From Pseudomonadota bacterium (GTDB lineage: Bacteria > Pseudomonadota > Gammaproteobacteria > Burkholderiales > Burkholderiaceae_C): 6,118 nucleotides of DNA. Under the pieces are notes generated by a model that was given only the letters and a program-made list of their open reading frames with translations, did not search any database and was not told the DNA's origin. Shown in pieces: positions 5,230-6,118 of the stretch; the first letter of the stretch is position 1, and every line of letters begins with the position of its first letter. The stretch is taken from NCBI GenBank assembly GCA_023442945.1, contig JAEZWW010000075.1, positions 1 through 6,118 on the forward strand, in the 5' to 3' direction. Made by a program: the position numbers and the translations under genes.

Positions 5230-5260
5230 ATGACCTGTCGGGCTGCTGCCCGCCTACAAT
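5230..5260 (+). promoter_or_regulatory. Candidate sigma70-type promoter of the transporter gene, with a palindrome in its spacer
   Basis: TACAAT at 5255-5260 is one base from the -10 consensus. ATGACC at 5230-5235 matches 4 of 6 bases of the -35 consensus with a 19-bp spacer, slightly long. Within the spacer, CGGGC (5239-5243) and GCCCG (5248-5252) form a perfect inverted repeat around a 4-base centre, which could be a repressor site. The element lies 66 bases before the transporter ATG. I found no preQ1 riboswitch-like fold between it and the gene. Confidence 0.45.
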
Positions 5261-5325
5261 CCCCTCCTCGCGCACCCCGCGCCCCATGGGTTCCCTCACC
5301 CCCATTCATCAAAAAGGTCTCCCTC

Positions 5326-6009
5326 ATGTCGTCCCCTTTGGCGGCGCCGCAGCGCGTACCGCTCTTTCTCTCGCTGCTGGTGGCATTCCATATCGTCATC
5401 GTCATTGCCAGCAACTACCTGGTGCAACTGCCGATCACGCTGCTGGGCTTTCACAGCACGTGGGGGGCGTTCAGCTTTCCGTTCATCTTTCTGGCGACCG
5501 ATTTGACGGTGCGGCTGGTCGGCAAGGGGCCAGCGCGGCGGGTGATTGCGTGGGCGATGTCGCCGGCGCTGGTAGCGTCGTACGCGGTGGGCGTGCTGTT
5601 CCGCGATGGGCATTTCAACGGCTGGAGCGCTTTGGGCGACTTCAACAGCTTCGTGTTCCGCATCGCCTTTGCCAGCTTTGCCGCGTACGTGCTGGGGCAG
5701 CTGCTGGACATCCAGGTGTTTGACCGCATGCGCCAAGCCAGCCATGCGTGGTGGTTGGCGCCGGCGGCGGCGTCGGTGGTGGGGCAAGCGCTGGACACGG
5801 TGGCGTTTTTCAGCATCGCGTTCTGGCGCAGCAGCGACGCCTTCATGGCCGCGAATTGGGTGGAGATTGCCGCAGTGGACTACGCCATCAAGCTGGCGGT
5901 GAGCCTGCTGCTGTTCGTGCCCGCGTACGGCGTGGCGCTGGCGGCGATTGTCCGTGTGATGAAGGACGGGCGCGCGCCGCAGGTGGGAACGGTGACCTGC
6001 CCCCCGTAG
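5326..6009 (+). CDS. yhhQ: Queuosine precursor transporter, YhhQ/VUT family
   Basis: This complete 227-aa inner-membrane protein is predicted to import the queuosine precursors preQ0/preQ1 for tRNA modification, as shown for E. coli YhhQ (about 221 aa). It has about six hydrophobic helices, at roughly 13-31, 44-62, 72-93, 108-128, 143-165 and 183-208. The family signature HSTWGAFSFPFIFLATDL (43-60) is followed by TVRLVGKGPARR. DFNSFVFRIAFASFAAYVLG (105-124), GQLLDIQVFDRMRQ (124-137), DTVAFFSIAFW (157-167) and NWVEIAAVDYAIK (177-189) match YhhQ closely. The frame is open from 5134, but the ATG at 5326 has a clear ribosome-binding site (AAAAAGG, 5311-5317, 8 bases away) and the correct N-terminus, so the longer frame is rejected. 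An IS3-type element begins within about 50 bases of its stop codon. Confidence 0.93.
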   Translation: MSSPLAAPQRVPLFLSLLVAFHIVIVIASNYLVQLPITLLGFHSTWGAFSFPFIFLATDLTVRLVGKGPARRVIAWAMSPALVASYAVGVLFRDGHFNGWSALGDFNSFVFRIAFASFAAYVLGQLLDIQVFDRMRQASHAWWLAPAAASVVGQALDTVAFFSIAFWRSSDAFMAANWVEIAAVDYAIKLAVSLLLFVPAYGVALAAIVRVMKDGRAPQVGTVTCPP

Positions 6010-6034
6010 GGCGTACCAGTTGAAGGTTAGTAGA

Positions 6035-6060
6035 GTCCGTTTTCGCAAGGAAGAACGGAC
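6035..6060 (+). promoter_or_regulatory. Hairpin over the orfA ribosome-binding site
   Basis: GTCCGTT (6035-6041) and AACGGAC (6054-6060) are perfect inverted copies. With one bulged G the stem extends by TTC/GAA to 10 pairs and a 5-base loop. The Shine-Dalgarno AAGGA (6047-6051) lies in the loop and upper stem, and the stem ends exactly at the ATG. Such a fold could limit transposase translation. Confidence 0.45.
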
Positions 6061-6118
6061 ATGAAGAAGAGCAGATTCACCGACGAGCAGATCATCGGTT
6101 TTCTCAAGCAGGCCGAGG
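6061..6118 (+). CDS. IS3-family transposase OrfA (IS407-like), N-terminal part only
   Basis: The frame begins MKKSRFTDEQIIGFLKQAE and runs off the window. This is the opening of the helix-turn-helix OrfA proteins of IS3-family elements, most like the IS407 group, whose OrfA is about 87 aa and is joined to the DDE-domain OrfB by programmed frameshifting. OrfA binds the element ends. Shine-Dalgarno AAGGA (6047-6051) is 9 bases upstream of the ATG. Only 19 residues are visible, so subgroup and integrity remain open. Confidence 0.85.
   Translation, partial: MKKSRFTDEQIIGFLKQAE

Larger units (their letters stand above)
6021..6118 (+). mobile_element. Left end of an IS3-family insertion sequence, cut by the window edge
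   Basis: The orfA reading frame at 6061 shows that an IS3-family element starts here. The left terminus is probably close to the TGAAGG at 6021, since IS3-family ends normally begin with TG, but the exact terminal repeat and target duplication cannot be set without the other end. The element lies just behind the transporter stop codon and does not interrupt that gene. Confidence 0.6.

Noticed and set aside
5134..5325. N-terminal extension of the transporter reading frame
   Set aside because: The extra 64 residues have no counterpart in YhhQ proteins and overlap the DUF1801 gene end. The ATG at 5326 has a good ribosome-binding site and the family N-terminus.
1..6118. CRISPR array, tRNA or rRNA genes
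   Set aside because: I saw no regularly spaced direct repeats and no tRNA or rRNA sequence signatures on either strand.

Overview
The window looks like chromosomal DNA from a high-GC betaproteobacterium, most likely a member of the Comamonadaceae (Burkholderiales). The flanks are strongly G+C-rich; for example, 48 of the 60 bases at 961-1020 are G or C. Their genes resemble those of Acidovorax-like organisms, and one intergenic stretch looks like a repeat I remember from that family. The species cannot be fixed from the sequence alone.

Left flank (1-2855). A small minus-strand gene runs off the left edge (1-153). It is divergent from a GcvA-type LysR regulator (254-1225), and the shared 100-bp spacer holds a good LysR-type dyad. 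A 202-bp gap with a repeat-like element follows, then a complete FAD-dependent D-lactate dehydrogenase of the LDHD/Dld type (1428-2855).

Central island (about 2880-4735). Base composition drops here (27 of 60 G/C at 4081-4140), and two integron gene cassettes sit head to tail. Cassette 1 (2985-3966) carries an unrecognised 303-aa protein with a possible PD-(D/E)XK-like D...QxK motif. It ends in a textbook 60-bp attC site, whose R'' core is the exact reverse complement of the GTTAGAC core at the cassette's left junction. Cassette 2 (3967-4597) carries an unrecognised 190-aa protein with a membrane helix at each end. It ends in a second 60-bp attC that aligns without gaps to the first but is decayed, with its core GTT changed to GCT. 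No integrase is present, so this is an integrase-less cassette cluster (CALIN) or a pair of cassettes captured at a secondary site. A gene-free A+T-rich tail follows.

Right flank (about 4736-6009). High-GC sequence resumes with a DUF1801 protein (4766-5191) and a YhhQ/VUT-family queuosine-precursor transporter (5326-6009) that has its own promoter-like element. At the right edge an IS3-family insertion sequence begins (orfA from 6061, cut by the window end), with a hairpin over its ribosome-binding site.

The flanking genes are unrelated housekeeping or metabolic functions. The interesting content is the two-cassette island, whose two unknown proteins fit the accessory, possibly defence-like, cargo known from chromosomal integrons. 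That functional reading is inference.
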